The notes beneath the pieces are model-generated. The model was not told where the DNA came from, did not search any database, and worked only from the letters and a program-made list of their open reading frames with translations. Below, one piece after another: positions 9,493-17,378 of a stretch of 62,020 nt of DNA. The stretch lies in contig QGNN01000005.1 of NCBI GenBank assembly GCA_003228105.1, forward strand, positions 1-62,020, given 5' to 3'. Within the stretch, counting starts at the first letter, position 1; every line of letters begins with the position of its first letter. This stretch comes from Chloroflexota bacterium. Lineage in GTDB: Bacteria; Chloroflexota; Dehalococcoidia; Lucifugimonadales; UBA826. The position numbers were made by a program, and so were the translations under genes.

Positions 9493-9570
9493 GGTGAGCG
9501 TGGCCAAGTCGGTTAAGGCGCCAGGTTGTGGCCCTGGAGATCGAGGGTTCGAATCCCTTCGCTCACCCCA
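9493..9570 (+). tRNA. tRNA-His (anticodon GTG)
   Basis: A complete cloverleaf can be drawn. The acceptor arm GTGAGCG (9494-9500) pairs with CGCTCAC (9560-9566). The D-arm GCC/GGC, the anticodon arm CCAGG-TTGTGGC-CCTGG with anticodon GTG, and a T-arm with GGTTCGAAT all follow. The extra G-1 at 9493 faces C73 at 9567, the identity hallmark of bacterial tRNA-His, and CCA is encoded at 9568-9570. Confidence 0.97.
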
Positions 9571-9625
9571 TCTTCATTAATTACACATATGAACCTCAGT
9601 ACGCTTGAGACGGTTGGGAACTTAA

Positions 9626-10777
9626 TTGAGTAAACACAATAAAATATCGAAGATCTTAAGAGAAGGTGAGCCAAACGGCGATGGATGGTTGCTGGAACTT
9701 AGTTCTTCAACAGGAAGAAAAGTTTTCGCCGTAGCTGTCGCACAAAATAATCGCCGAAGTCGGACAGGGCCAACCTGGTCCTACGTTTTTGAAAACAATG
9801 GATGGACTTGTATTGATTTAGGTACACCTGGATCATATGAGGCGTTGAAAAATGGCTACTCTACCATCGGTGTAAATCCTTCGCGTATAGAAAGGATCAT
9901 AATTAGCCACGGGCATTCTGATCACGATGGAACAGTAACCCAATTTTTGGATGACTCGCCTGCAGAATTATGGGCACACGAATCATATGGACCACTAAAA
10001 GAGTACATCCCCTGGGAGATTCATTACAGAAAAGGTTCAATTCTTCAAAGGGAATTGGGCCGGATTAGTGAAGAAAAAATTCAAATTAGTAATGAAAGTG
10101 ATAACGAACGGAGAAACATTGACAAAAAATACTTCCAAGATCGCAAGCAGACCGAAGTATCAAAAGATTTGAAAGACGGGGACGTATTCTCAGATCTTAA
10201 AGTAATGAGTACCCCCGGGCATTCTCCAGATCAAATTTGCCTAGTCTTGGATGATTTTATATTTACAGGTGACCATATACTGCCTGAAATAACCCCTCAT
10301 CCGACTAGTAAAATGATTTTCAGGGATACGGTATCTAAAAAGCTCCCAGAATTTCTCAAAGATCCCTCAAAGTTGTACGGTTTGGGAACATACCTGAACT
10401 CGCTAGGTAAGGTTATTGAACTTGGGGACTCTTACACAGTCTTACCGGCACACCGTCTTTATAATAAATCCAATTTCAATTGGCACGGAGTAGAAAGGGC
10501 AGGGGATATCCTGAAGCATCATGAAAAAAGATTAGATCAAATGCTCACAAAACTACAAGGCAAACCCTCTAACCTAGAAGAAACCACGAAGGGTATTTTT
10601 GAACGGAGTAAACTTCTAGGCTCTAACCTCTATGCCGCCATGTCTGAAGTAGTCGCTCATCTCGAATTACTTGAGGACACAGATGACATATCAATAGATG
10701 AATCTGGGCAAATATCTATGCAGGGTGATGGAACCAATTACAAAAATTATATATCTAAACTCTTAGACCCAAAGTGA
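9626..10777 (+). CDS. MBL-fold metallo-hydrolase
   Basis: A 383-residue metallo-beta-lactamase-fold hydrolase. The metal motif HGHSDH is at residues 95-100. A second His is in STPGHSPDQ (about 196), and an Asp/His pair in FTGDHILPE (about 214) completes a dinuclear site. A C-terminal helical extension of about 100 residues resembles that of LACTB2-like thioesterase/hydrolases. The start is TTG at 9626, with GGGAA five bases upstream; no ATG fits better. The substrate is unknown. It stands alone, between tRNA-His and a 220-base gap. Confidence 0.85.
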   Translation: MSKHNKISKILREGEPNGDGWLLELSSSTGRKVFAVAVAQNNRRSRTGPTWSYVFENNGWTCIDLGTPGSYEALKNGYSTIGVNPSRIERIIISHGHSDHDGTVTQFLDDSPAELWAHESYGPLKEYIPWEIHYRKGSILQRELGRISEEKIQISNESDNERRNIDKKYFQDRKQTEVSKDLKDGDVFSDLKVMSTPGHSPDQICLVLDDFIFTGDHILPEITPHPTSKMIFRDTVSKKLPEFLKDPSKLYGLGTYLNSLGKVIELGDSYTVLPAHRLYNKSNFNWHGVERAGDILKHHEKRLDQMLTKLQGKPSNLEETTKGIFERSKLLGSNLYAAMSEVVAHLELLEDTDDISIDESGQISMQGDGTNYKNYISKLLDPK

Positions 10778-10780
10778 TTA

Positions 10781-10843
10781 ATATATACCTAAAGATCAAC
10801 AAGACTCGGATACCCTAAAATATATATTTATATATACCTCAAG
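10781..10843. repeat. pair of short direct repeats in an AT-rich intergenic stretch
   Basis: ATATATACCTAAAG (10781-10794) recurs as ATATATACCTCAAG (10830-10843), with one difference and starts 49 bases apart, in the 220-base gap before the alpha/beta hydrolase gene. A TATAAT at 10981-10986, close to the next ATG at 10998, could be a -10 box but has no good -35. Nothing else is recognisable in this gap. Confidence 0.4.
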
Positions 10844-10997
10844 CAGACCAATGTTAATTACTTTTAAAATGAACAACCCTAACTAGTTGCACACAAGCTT
10901 TCAGGGCAGCCGCTAGTGAGTTATATTGGTCTATACAGTTCTTATTAAAAGCCAAACTAAACGAAAATTTGTTCATTTTATATAATGGTAACCAAAT

Positions 10998-11771
10998 ATG
11001 CCTTTCGCTGACAGTAACGGGATCAAAATTCACTATCACACAAAGGGACAGGGGCCTCATATCGTACTTATGCATGGGTTTATGGGTGACATTGCATCGT
11101 GGGGGAAATTAGGATATCCCGATACCCTTGCCTTAAATCACACCGTAATCACAATAGACGGACGCGGACATGGTAAAAGCGACAAACCCTATAACCCAAC
11201 GGACTATCTTGATAAAATAATGGCAACCGACGTTATAGCCGTTCTAGACGATATGAAAGTCGAAAAAACCCACTATTTCGGATTTTCTATGGGAAGTCGC
11301 ATAGGGTTTGAACTGGCCGCCTACCACCAAGAACGATTTCTCTCATTTGTTTTAGGTGGCCAAACTCCAGGTATTAGAAATGAGCACGGGAATGAGTCCA
11401 GTAGAAAGAGAATAGCTCTATTTGAAAAAGGCCCAGAGGAGGTAGCAAGAGTCATGTCAAAGTCCAAAAAAGAGTATGACAGTTACCTTGAACCTACCCT
11501 AAATGGAGATCTGAAAGCCTATATTGCCAAGACCAAGGCAATTGCTATGAGGGAAGATATATCAGAGCATCTTGTAGGACTCAAGGTACCTTGCCTTATA
11601 TATGCAGGGAAATCCGATTTACTTGCTCATGACTCAGCCAAGGAGCACGCAGCGAAAATGCCAACAGCCCGTTTTGTTACACTGCCTGGATTGAATCACA
11701 TGGAATCCATCGCTAGGTCAGATATGGTTACTCCAATAATTACGTCATTTTTGAAAGAAGTTTCAACGTGA
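10998..11771 (+). CDS. alpha/beta hydrolase
   Basis: A 257-residue alpha/beta-hydrolase-fold enzyme. The oxyanion-side motif HGFMGD is near residue 25, the nucleophile Ser lies in FGFSMGSRIG, an Asp in YAGKSDLLAH, and the catalytic His in LPGLNHMES. It resembles the hydrolase at 13691-14467 (shared GIxIxY, DGRGHGKSDKPY and LPGLNHxxxxxRSD blocks), so the two are paralogs flanking the RraA-like and old-yellow-enzyme genes. A carboxylic ester or C-C bond substrate is likely but unspecified. Confidence 0.88.
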   Translation: MPFADSNGIKIHYHTKGQGPHIVLMHGFMGDIASWGKLGYPDTLALNHTVITIDGRGHGKSDKPYNPTDYLDKIMATDVIAVLDDMKVEKTHYFGFSMGSRIGFELAAYHQERFLSFVLGGQTPGIRNEHGNESSRKRIALFEKGPEEVARVMSKSKKEYDSYLEPTLNGDLKAYIAKTKAIAMREDISEHLVGLKVPCLIYAGKSDLLAHDSAKEHAAKMPTARFVTLPGLNHMESIARSDMVTPIITSFLKEVST

Positions 11772-11777
11772 GGAAAA

Positions 11778-12452
11778 TCACCTACCTTCAATGAATTTAT
11801 CAAGGCTAAATTCATCACTGTTTACCCAGTCCATCATTTCGGATTCCCGCGCTGTAACTTTTTTTGATTCGGCTATTACATGATCAACCAAATCCATAGG
11901 GAAAACGACCACTCCGTTCATATCTGCATGAACTACGTCCCCCACATTTACTAACACCCCACCGACTTCCACGGGCACATTTGTTTCATCGAGCCCGAAA
12001 TTCCCATGAGCAGGCACTAATCCAACAGAAAACATCTGAAAGCCCATTTCATGTACAGTTTCAACGTCGCGGACTCCGCCGTCAGTAACAAGTCCAATTG
12101 CCCCAACTTTTTTCGCAACTGTGGCCATACCATCTCCAAAGTGGCACCCATGATTAGGTCTAGGGCCAATATCTTTGGCAACAATCACAGCAGGCACCGG
12201 CATCGCATCAATAGTTCTTAAACAATCATGCCAACCTGACCTATTTTTCTCCTTGCCTGTTGTTGTTGTATTTAAAGTGGCAGTAACTGCCTGACCTACC
12301 ATGACTCCGAGGTCCGGAAATTGGCACTTTATATCCCAACCCATAAACCCCTCTGTATTTAACCTAGCGTCATGGGTTTCAACTGCATTAGCTACAGTTG
12401 GGGTGTCTATAGCTTTTAGATCCTTTATTTGGTCTTCTGTTAAATATTTCAT
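11778..12452 (-). CDS. RraA-family protein (HMG/CHA aldolase-like)
   Basis: The 224-residue protein has the RraA / 4-hydroxy-4-methyl-2-oxoglutarate aldolase fold. The substrate- and metal-binding region is GLVTDGGVRDVETVHEMG, with the Arg-Asp pair needed by the aldolases, followed by VHADMNGVVVFP. Members act on pyruvate-derived 2-oxo acids, or bind RNase E in Enterobacteria. With an old yellow enzyme upstream, a catabolic aldolase or decarboxylase is more likely here. AAAGGAG five bases before the ATG fixes the start. It lies 29 bases after the flavin oxidoreductase gene on the same strand. Confidence 0.88.
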   Translation of the reverse strand: MKYLTEDQIKDLKAIDTPTVANAVETHDARLNTEGFMGWDIKCQFPDLGVMVGQAVTATLNTTTTGKEKNRSGWHDCLRTIDAMPVPAVIVAKDIGPRPNHGCHFGDGMATVAKKVGAIGLVTDGGVRDVETVHEMGFQMFSVGLVPAHGNFGLDETNVPVEVGGVLVNVGDVVHADMNGVVVFPMDLVDHVIAESKKVTARESEMMDWVNSDEFSLDKFIEGR

Positions 12453-12481
12453 TGGTCTCCTTTATTAACGGGGTATCTATA

Positions 12482-13672
12482 CTAAATTTCCCTTTGAAAA
12501 CTTCCATTATCTGAACCTGAAAAATAGGTCGAAGGAACTACCTCTTTGACTGAACTAGACCTTTTCTCAAGCCAATAATCGTAGGCGGGAGGAGTAATTT
12601 GGAAAGCATCCTCCACTCCAAGTTTCAGGGCAGCATCGAGTGCCCAATTTGGATTATGTAGAAACTCTCTAGCTATGGCTATTAAATCTGACCGGCCTGA
12701 CTGAAGGATCTCTTCTGCCTGCTCAGCATGAACAATCAGACCTACTGCCATGCTCATCATATCTGTCTCTTTCCGTATTTTTTCAGCGTAAGGAACTTGA
12801 TATCCATATCCAACAGGGCCTGCGCTTAAAACCGGGCTACCGCCCATTCCTCCAGAAGAACAGTCAATCACATCGACTCCTTTTTCTTTCACCAATCTCG
12901 ATAAGCGAACGCTTTCATCTGGGCCCCAACCTGCATCATCTTCAACTGATAAGCGTATGAACAATGGCTTGTCTTCAGGCCAATTGGCCCTCACTTCTTC
13001 CGCCACTTCCAAAGGGAGACGCATCCGCTTTGATTCGGTGCCTCCGTATTCATCTGTCCTTTGGTTTGCCTTTGGGGATAGAAATTGGTGCAATAGGTAC
13101 CCGTGGGCAGCGTGTATCTCTAATACTTCAAACCCGGCCTCATTCGCCCTTCTGGCTGCCTCACCCCAATTTTCTATCGTCTTCTGTATTTCTCCAAACG
13201 ATAAAGCTCGAGGAATAGGTTCAGTTTCGCTTGAACCGATAGGACTTGGGGCAACAAGTTCCCAGTCGTCCCAGTCATCCACCCCTGCTTCAAGTGCTCC
13301 TTCAGGTGTCAGAGGAGCCCCTCCTTCCCAGGGTCTAAAGCGACGGGCCTTTCTTCCACTATGGCCAAGCTGGATTGCAGGAACTGAATTTTGCTTACGA
13401 ATAAAATCTGCAAGTCTTTTGAAATGGGCTGTGTGACTGTCATCCCAAAGGCCCATGTCCCCAGCGGTGCCACACCCGCGTCTCTCTACTTTGGTAGATT
13501 CGATAAAGACGAGTCCGGCTCCACCAGCAGCGAACCGGCCGGCATTCATAAGATGCCAATCAGTGGGATAGCCCTTTACCGCAGCATATTGGTGCATGGG
13601 AGCCACGACAACTCGGTTTTTTAAGGTGATACTCCGTATGGTTAAAGGTTGGAACAATAAAGGGGTCGACAT
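12482..13672 (-). CDS. NADH:flavin oxidoreductase (old yellow enzyme family)
   Basis: A 396-residue FMN TIM-barrel ene-reductase of the YqjM/NamA type. It shows PLTIRSITLKNRVVVAPMHQYAA at the N-terminus, HAAHGYLLHQFLSP with the conserved HxxH-like segment, and NQRTDEYGG. It reduces activated C=C bonds using NAD(P)H. AGGAG six bases before the ATG supports the start. It is probably co-transcribed with the RraA-like gene downstream and the alpha/beta hydrolase gene upstream (gap 18 bases). Together these could degrade an unsaturated cyclic or aromatic-derived acid. Confidence 0.92.
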   Translation of the reverse strand: MSTPLLFQPLTIRSITLKNRVVVAPMHQYAAVKGYPTDWHLMNAGRFAAGGAGLVFIESTKVERRGCGTAGDMGLWDDSHTAHFKRLADFIRKQNSVPAIQLGHSGRKARRFRPWEGGAPLTPEGALEAGVDDWDDWELVAPSPIGSSETEPIPRALSFGEIQKTIENWGEAARRANEAGFEVLEIHAAHGYLLHQFLSPKANQRTDEYGGTESKRMRLPLEVAEEVRANWPEDKPLFIRLSVEDDAGWGPDESVRLSRLVKEKGVDVIDCSSGGMGGSPVLSAGPVGYGYQVPYAEKIRKETDMMSMAVGLIVHAEQAEEILQSGRSDLIAIAREFLHNPNWALDAALKLGVEDAFQITPPAYDYWLEKRSSSVKEVVPSTYFSGSDNGSFQREI

Positions 13673-13690
13673 CAGTTCTCCTGTATTTGT

Positions 13691-14467
13691 TTACACACTA
13701 TCATCAGTAAGGAAGTTTAAAACATGTGGAAGCAAAGCGTCGCTTCTTTCCATGACATCCCCATGGTTAAGGCCCGGTAGTGATATCCAAGTCACATTCG
13801 GCATCTGTTTAACACACTCCACGGCACCTGGGTACAAACTATCTTGATCGCCACAATATACAAGGCATGGCATCATCATTGTGGGAAGGACTCCTGATAT
13901 ATCTGGGCGGTCTCTGAGTGCCAGAGTGGCTGCTGTGATCGCCTTCGCATCGTTGGATAGCAAATGATTCAGCTCTCTTTCATCGGGAATAGGTTCTAAC
14001 CCACCAACGTAAACGTCCATTCCATGTTCAAGGGATTCCAGCATGAAATCCAGAGCCTTCACTCCTGGTTCGAGTTCCAAGTCACCAAGAGGGTACGGAT
14101 GCATTCCCCCGATAATTAATGAGTGAAACCTTTGCGGAAAAGCTTCTGCTAACCCAAACCCGATACTGCCTCCCATTGAGTAACCCATATAGTGAGCCTT
14201 ATCAATCTTTTCCATGTCCATAACGGAAATAATATCGGAGGCCATTATTTTTCGGTCGTATAAGGAAGCATCATATGGTTTGTCGCTTTTCCCGTGCCCA
14301 CGCGCATCAACTGAAATTACTCGATAACTTCTTTTTAATTCATCCACATACCCATACCAATTCCACTTATCCAACTTACTAGTCAGACCGTGTTGAAGGA
14401 TTAAAGGGGGACCATCGCCGGTAATCTCATAATTGATTTGAATTCCCGAGTTATTCGCAACAGGCAT
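13691..14467 (-). CDS. alpha/beta hydrolase (paralog of the one at 10998)
   Basis: A 258-residue alpha/beta hydrolase. The nucleophile Ser is in MGYSMGGSIG, an Asp in YCGDQDSLYPG, and the catalytic His in LPGLNHGDVMERSD. I place the start at the internal ATG at 14467 rather than at 14518: GGAGG at 14478-14482 lies 10 bases upstream, and the shorter protein matches the N-terminus and 257-aa length of its paralog. It is the first gene of a likely three-gene leftward unit with the old yellow enzyme and the RraA-like protein. Confidence 0.87.
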   Translation of the reverse strand: MPVANNSGIQINYEITGDGPPLILQHGLTSKLDKWNWYGYVDELKRSYRVISVDARGHGKSDKPYDASLYDRKIMASDIISVMDMEKIDKAHYMGYSMGGSIGFGLAEAFPQRFHSLIIGGMHPYPLGDLELEPGVKALDFMLESLEHGMDVYVGGLEPIPDERELNHLLSNDAKAITAATLALRDRPDISGVLPTMMMPCLVYCGDQDSLYPGAVECVKQMPNVTWISLPGLNHGDVMERSDALLPHVLNFLTDDSV

Positions 14468-14551
14468 ATTACCAGCACCTCCCCGAATGAATATTAGAAA
14501 CTTTTTGTGTAAAGGCAATTATACGATCTTCACACCATGAGGAAGGGAACA

Positions 14552-14598
14552 AACTAAAATCCGTCACCTCTGGAGACCAAAAATGACGGACTTTAGTT
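14552..14598 (-). terminator. hairpin downstream of the 136-aa protein gene
   Basis: AACTAAAATCCGTCA (14552-14566) and TGACGGACTTTAGTT (14584-14598) form a 15-bp stem with one mismatch and a 17-base loop. It lies 27 bases after the stop codon of the leftward gene at 14625. The A-rich and T-rich stem ends give a run of U in the transcript, as expected of an intrinsic terminator. Confidence 0.65.
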
Positions 14599-14624
14599 TA
14601 GGCTAGACTATTAAAAGTAATTTA

Positions 14625-15035
14625 TTACTTCCACTCCCATAGTTCCCATGTTGCATTTCCTGCTCCATCAACATCCCAGTTGAAAACTACAGCAGCACCA
14701 TTGAGGCTCGCCAGTGAAGGAGCTGACGTTTTAAAATAAGCCATTCCTTTAAAGGAAGCTCCTCCATCTTCTGTGAATGTACCAACACCTGAGGCTGTGA
14801 ACGTAGCCATTCCATCAGCAACCATAATGACCCCGGCATCAGGACACTCCCCACGTATTATGCCGTCCGAGCCGACTTCTGAGTAGTAAGTAGACATCAT
14901 CTGGAGAACTTCAGCTCCTGCCAAAGTACCAGACCCACTTGGTACGACTACTTCAAATTTGGGGTTTCCGCCATTTGATGGTAAAACTTTCTGTGTTGAT
15001 ATGCATTTCAGGGATCCTATTTTTTCTGCTCCCAT
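14625..15035 (-). CDS. hypothetical small beta-rich protein, 136 aa
   Basis: I do not recognise this family with certainty. The sequence is rich in Gly, Ala, Ser, Thr and Val in alternating patterns (VADGMATFTASGVGTFTEDGGASFKG), suggesting an all-beta barrel such as those in calycin-like or DUF3224-like proteins. It has no signal peptide. A consensus AGGAGG at 15043-15048, seven bases before the ATG, is among the strongest ribosome sites in the window. With the hairpin just downstream, this looks like a well-expressed single-gene unit. It is divergent from the flavin-split-barrel gene. Confidence 0.7.
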   Translation of the reverse strand: MGAEKIGSLKCISTQKVLPSNGGNPKFEVVVPSGSGTLAGAEVLQMMSTYYSEVGSDGIIRGECPDAGVIMVADGMATFTASGVGTFTEDGGASFKGMAYFKTSAPSLASLNGAAVVFNWDVDGAGNATWELWEWK

Positions 15036-15154
15036 ATGTTGACCTCCTAGCCAATTATTTTGATTTACATTGATGGTATCAAAAATTCATTTTAGTCAGT
15101 AAGTGGTAATGGAAATAAGTACAACAATTGCAATTATTTCAATCTCCGATTCCT

Positions 15155-15160
15155 TATAAT
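15155..15160 (+). promoter_or_regulatory. possible -10 box upstream of the flavin-split-barrel gene
   Basis: A perfect TATAAT at 15155-15160, followed by G, lies about 90 bases before the GTG start at 15248. The nearest -35-like TTGCAA (15128-15133) is too far away (21 bases), so only the -10 box is claimed. Confidence 0.3.
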
Positions 15161-15247
15161 GTGTCCATGAAATGGATTGATTCATTGAATTGAACTTCGC
15201 ACTATCTCTTTAATAAACATGACTTTGACCTAAAAAAGGGAGATCCA

Positions 15248-15673
15248 GTGACAATAGAAATAACCTCCGAAATGAAAAAACTTATCAACAATGCTTTATC
15301 TGACAAATACCCATGCATTGTGGGCACATCATCCTTAGATGGTCTCCCCAACGTATCCTACAAGGGAAGTGTCATGGTATTTTCATCAACTGAGCTAGCT
15401 TTTTGGGAACGAGCCCGAAAAGGTGGCTTTGCCCAATTAATCGACAACCCACATATAGTCGTTATGTACCGAAATACTGAACTAAAAAAATCCTGGAGAT
15501 TTTACGGGGAAGTGACTATTTATGATTCAGGGGAAATAAGGGACAAAGTAATGAAGAAAACCGTTCAGGCTGAACTTGATCGAGACCCAGATAAGTTGGG
15601 GGTTGCGGTCGTGATAACTCTGACCAAAATCACCACACTTGGAGGAGAAATAGTCCAGGAAGTATCTAGATAG
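15248..15673 (+). CDS. pyridoxamine 5'-phosphate oxidase-family flavin/F420 split-barrel protein
   Basis: A 141-residue FMN-binding split-barrel protein. The N-terminal CIVGTSSLDGLPNVSYKGSVMVFSS is typical of PNPOx-like domains, followed by FWERARKGGFAQLIDNPHIVVMYRN and WRFYGEVTIYD. Family members use FMN, F420 or heme and often reduce or bind small molecules; the substrate is unknown here. The start is GTG at 15248 with GGGAG about 6 bases upstream. The gene ends 95 bases before tRNA-Arg. Confidence 0.85.
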   Translation: MTIEITSEMKKLINNALSDKYPCIVGTSSLDGLPNVSYKGSVMVFSSTELAFWERARKGGFAQLIDNPHIVVMYRNTELKKSWRFYGEVTIYDSGEIRDKVMKKTVQAELDRDPDKLGVAVVITLTKITTLGGEIVQEVSR

Positions 15674-15768
15674 TCCTGAAAAGTTTCATCAAACTGGTTC
15701 CCCAAAACGGTATTTGTAACTAACTGATCTTCTATTTGATACAATTCGATACCTACAAATCATACCGT

Positions 15769-15844
15769 GCGCCTGTAGCTCAGCGGATAGAGCACTGGTC
15801 TTCGGAACCAGGTGTCGGGGGTTCGAATCCCTCCAGGCGTACCA
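15769..15844 (+). tRNA. tRNA-Arg (anticodon TCG)
   Basis: A full cloverleaf: the acceptor GCGCCTG (15769-15775) pairs with CAGGCGT (15834-15840), including one terminal G-U. The D-arm is GCTC/GAGC. The anticodon arm CTGGT-CTTCGGA-ACCAG gives anticodon TCG, and the T-arm is GGGGG-TTCGAAT-CCCTC. A73 is at 15841 and CCA is encoded at 15842-15844. A TACAAT box at 15740-15745 may be its -10. The next gene starts 17 bases after the CCA. Confidence 0.97.
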
Positions 15845-15860
15845 CCTAAAGGAGCTCTTC

Positions 15861-16844
15861 ATGGTTACGTTCGGCAGTGGTGAATACAAGTACGAAGTTG
15901 TTGAAAATTTCTTCAACAGGCCTAGAGGATGGCCGTTCGTGGAAGTTGCTGATGTAGCCGTTGATAAAGATGACAACGTATATGTTTTCAACAGAGGCCC
16001 GTACGCTGCGATTATGATTTTCGACAAATCGGGTGAATACCTTGCGGGCTGGGGAAAGATAGGATTCGACTTTATAGTTCCACACGGGGTAAGCATAGGA
16101 CCTGATGGTTCCGTTTACACAAGTGATACAGGTGACCACACAGTTAGAAAATGGACGAAAGACGGCAAGCTGTTAATGACCCTGGGACGACCTTTAATCA
16201 ATGCTCCAGAACAAAGTGGTATCCCGTTCAATAGACCAACTCATTTTACAGTAGCCTCTAATGGCGATCTTTATGCATCGGACGGCTATGGGAATTCACA
16301 TATTCATTGCTTTGATTCTAAAGGAAACCTGAAATTTTCATGGGGTGGACACGGCAGTGGGCCTGGTCAATTTGACACCATTCATAGTGTGTACGTTGAT
16401 ATCGATGACGATGACAAAATTTATGCTACTGACAGGTATAACAACAGAATCCAATATTTCTCCAAAACAGGTGAATTTCTTGGAGAATGGACCAACGTAC
16501 ATTTGCCAAATGACGTACGAAAAGGACCAGATGGCAATTTCTACGTAGCAGAACTCGATCACCGCGTAAGCATCTTGGATAGTTCCGGCACTCTACTTGC
16601 CAGATGGGGAGATGTTGGGGCAAATGTAGACGATTCTGAAACAGGATCAGGTTTGCCTGACTCTCACAGTAGAAATCCTATGATAGTAGGGAAAGTAAAA
16701 CACGAACCCGGCGCTGGTTTATTTGGCGCTCCTCACGGAATTGCAGTGGACTCTGAGGGTAGCTTTTATGTCTCAGAAGTAAGTGAAACCTTCCTTGGCA
16801 TAGATAGGGGAGATCGCTGTGTACAGAAATTTGTAAGAGTATAG
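15861..16844 (+). CDS. NHL-repeat beta-propeller protein
   Basis: The 327-residue protein is made of NHL repeats, seen as recurring GxGPGQFDTIHSVYVDxDDDDKIYATDRYNNRIQYFSKTG-type units. The six-bladed propeller resembles the lyase domain of peptidylglycine alpha-amidating monooxygenase and SMP-30-like proteins. There is no signal peptide or membrane segment, so it is predicted cytosolic. The reaction is unknown. It starts 17 bases after tRNA-Arg with an AAAGGAG site (15846-15852) eight bases upstream, and the two may share a transcript. Three further NHL proteins lie at 27.0-31.4 kb. Confidence 0.85.
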   Translation: MVTFGSGEYKYEVVENFFNRPRGWPFVEVADVAVDKDDNVYVFNRGPYAAIMIFDKSGEYLAGWGKIGFDFIVPHGVSIGPDGSVYTSDTGDHTVRKWTKDGKLLMTLGRPLINAPEQSGIPFNRPTHFTVASNGDLYASDGYGNSHIHCFDSKGNLKFSWGGHGSGPGQFDTIHSVYVDIDDDDKIYATDRYNNRIQYFSKTGEFLGEWTNVHLPNDVRKGPDGNFYVAELDHRVSILDSSGTLLARWGDVGANVDDSETGSGLPDSHSRNPMIVGKVKHEPGAGLFGAPHGIAVDSEGSFYVSEVSETFLGIDRGDRCVQKFVRV

Positions 16845-16858
16845 AGGGGCCCTAATAC

Positions 16859-16886
16859 TTGATTCTTACTCATAACTACCTAAGAT
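16859..16886 (+). promoter_or_regulatory. candidate promoter of metV-metF
   Basis: TTGATT at 16859-16864, a 16-base spacer and TAAGAT at 16881-16886, about 70 bases before the metV ATG. Prediction from sequence only. Confidence 0.4.
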
Positions 16887-16955
16887 TTTAAGCCCTATAG
16901 TCAATTACATTTACTTAATGCTGATTTACATCCAATTAGGTTGTAAAATCAACTT

Positions 16956-17378
16956 ATGAATAAGGTCCGGGCGTTAGAATCCACATATTTGTTTTGCTCG
17001 AAAATACTATCGGGAATAATTCCTGCCTTAGGAACCAAGAGACCATTTATATGGTTTATGGTAACCAGTGAAAAGGCTTTCAAAAAGCCCTTATTCGGAT
17101 GCCAAATGTGCGGACAATGCATCCTTCACTCTACCGGTATGGTGTGTCCTATGGGCTGCCCCAAAACCCTTAGAAATGGTCCTTGTGGTGGTGTGAGAAG
17201 CGATGGCAATTGTGAGATAAAGCCAGACATGAAATGTGTATGGGTCAGAGCTTGGGATAATTCGACCCAAATGGCGGTTTTTACTGAATCCATTCAAGAT
17301 ATACAACCTCAGCTTGATCGCAGTTTATCTGGAACCTCGGCTTGGATTAACGAATTAGGCAAAAAGAATGACGAATAA
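16956..17378 (+). CDS. metV: MetV-like cysteine-rich methylenetetrahydrofolate reductase partner
   Basis: A 140-residue protein of the methylenetetrahydrofolate-reductase C-terminal (MTHFR_C) family. Its core, residues 49-91, is a dense cysteine block: GCQMCGQC, then VCPMGCPK, NGPCGGVR and later KCVWVRAWD. In acetogens and relatives, MetV is a small Zn or Fe-S protein that pairs with MetF, and electrons can come from ferredoxin or NADH. The overlap of 11 bases with metF supports such a complex. The N-terminus (KRPFIWFMV...) is mildly hydrophobic, but I do not call a membrane segment. Confidence 0.85.
   Translation: MNKVRALESTYLFCSKILSGIIPALGTKRPFIWFMVTSEKAFKKPLFGCQMCGQCILHSTGMVCPMGCPKTLRNGPCGGVRSDGNCEIKPDMKCVWVRAWDNSTQMAVFTESIQDIQPQLDRSLSGTSAWINELGKKNDE

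Noticed and set aside
12957-13436. Long antisense frame inside the old yellow enzyme gene
   Set aside because: It has no ribosome site, a low-complexity Ser/Pro-rich translation, and complete overlap with a well-supported gene.
14468-14518. Longer N-terminus of the alpha/beta hydrolase
   Set aside because: The extra 17 residues have no ribosome site and no match in the paralog, while the internal ATG has GGAGG at good spacing.
15689-16096. An open frame antisense to tRNA-Arg and the start of the NHL gene, translating as a protein with RDSNPRHLVPKTSALSAELQA
   Set aside because: This peptide is the classic false translation of the reverse strand of a tRNA gene; the tRNA and NHL gene explain the DNA.
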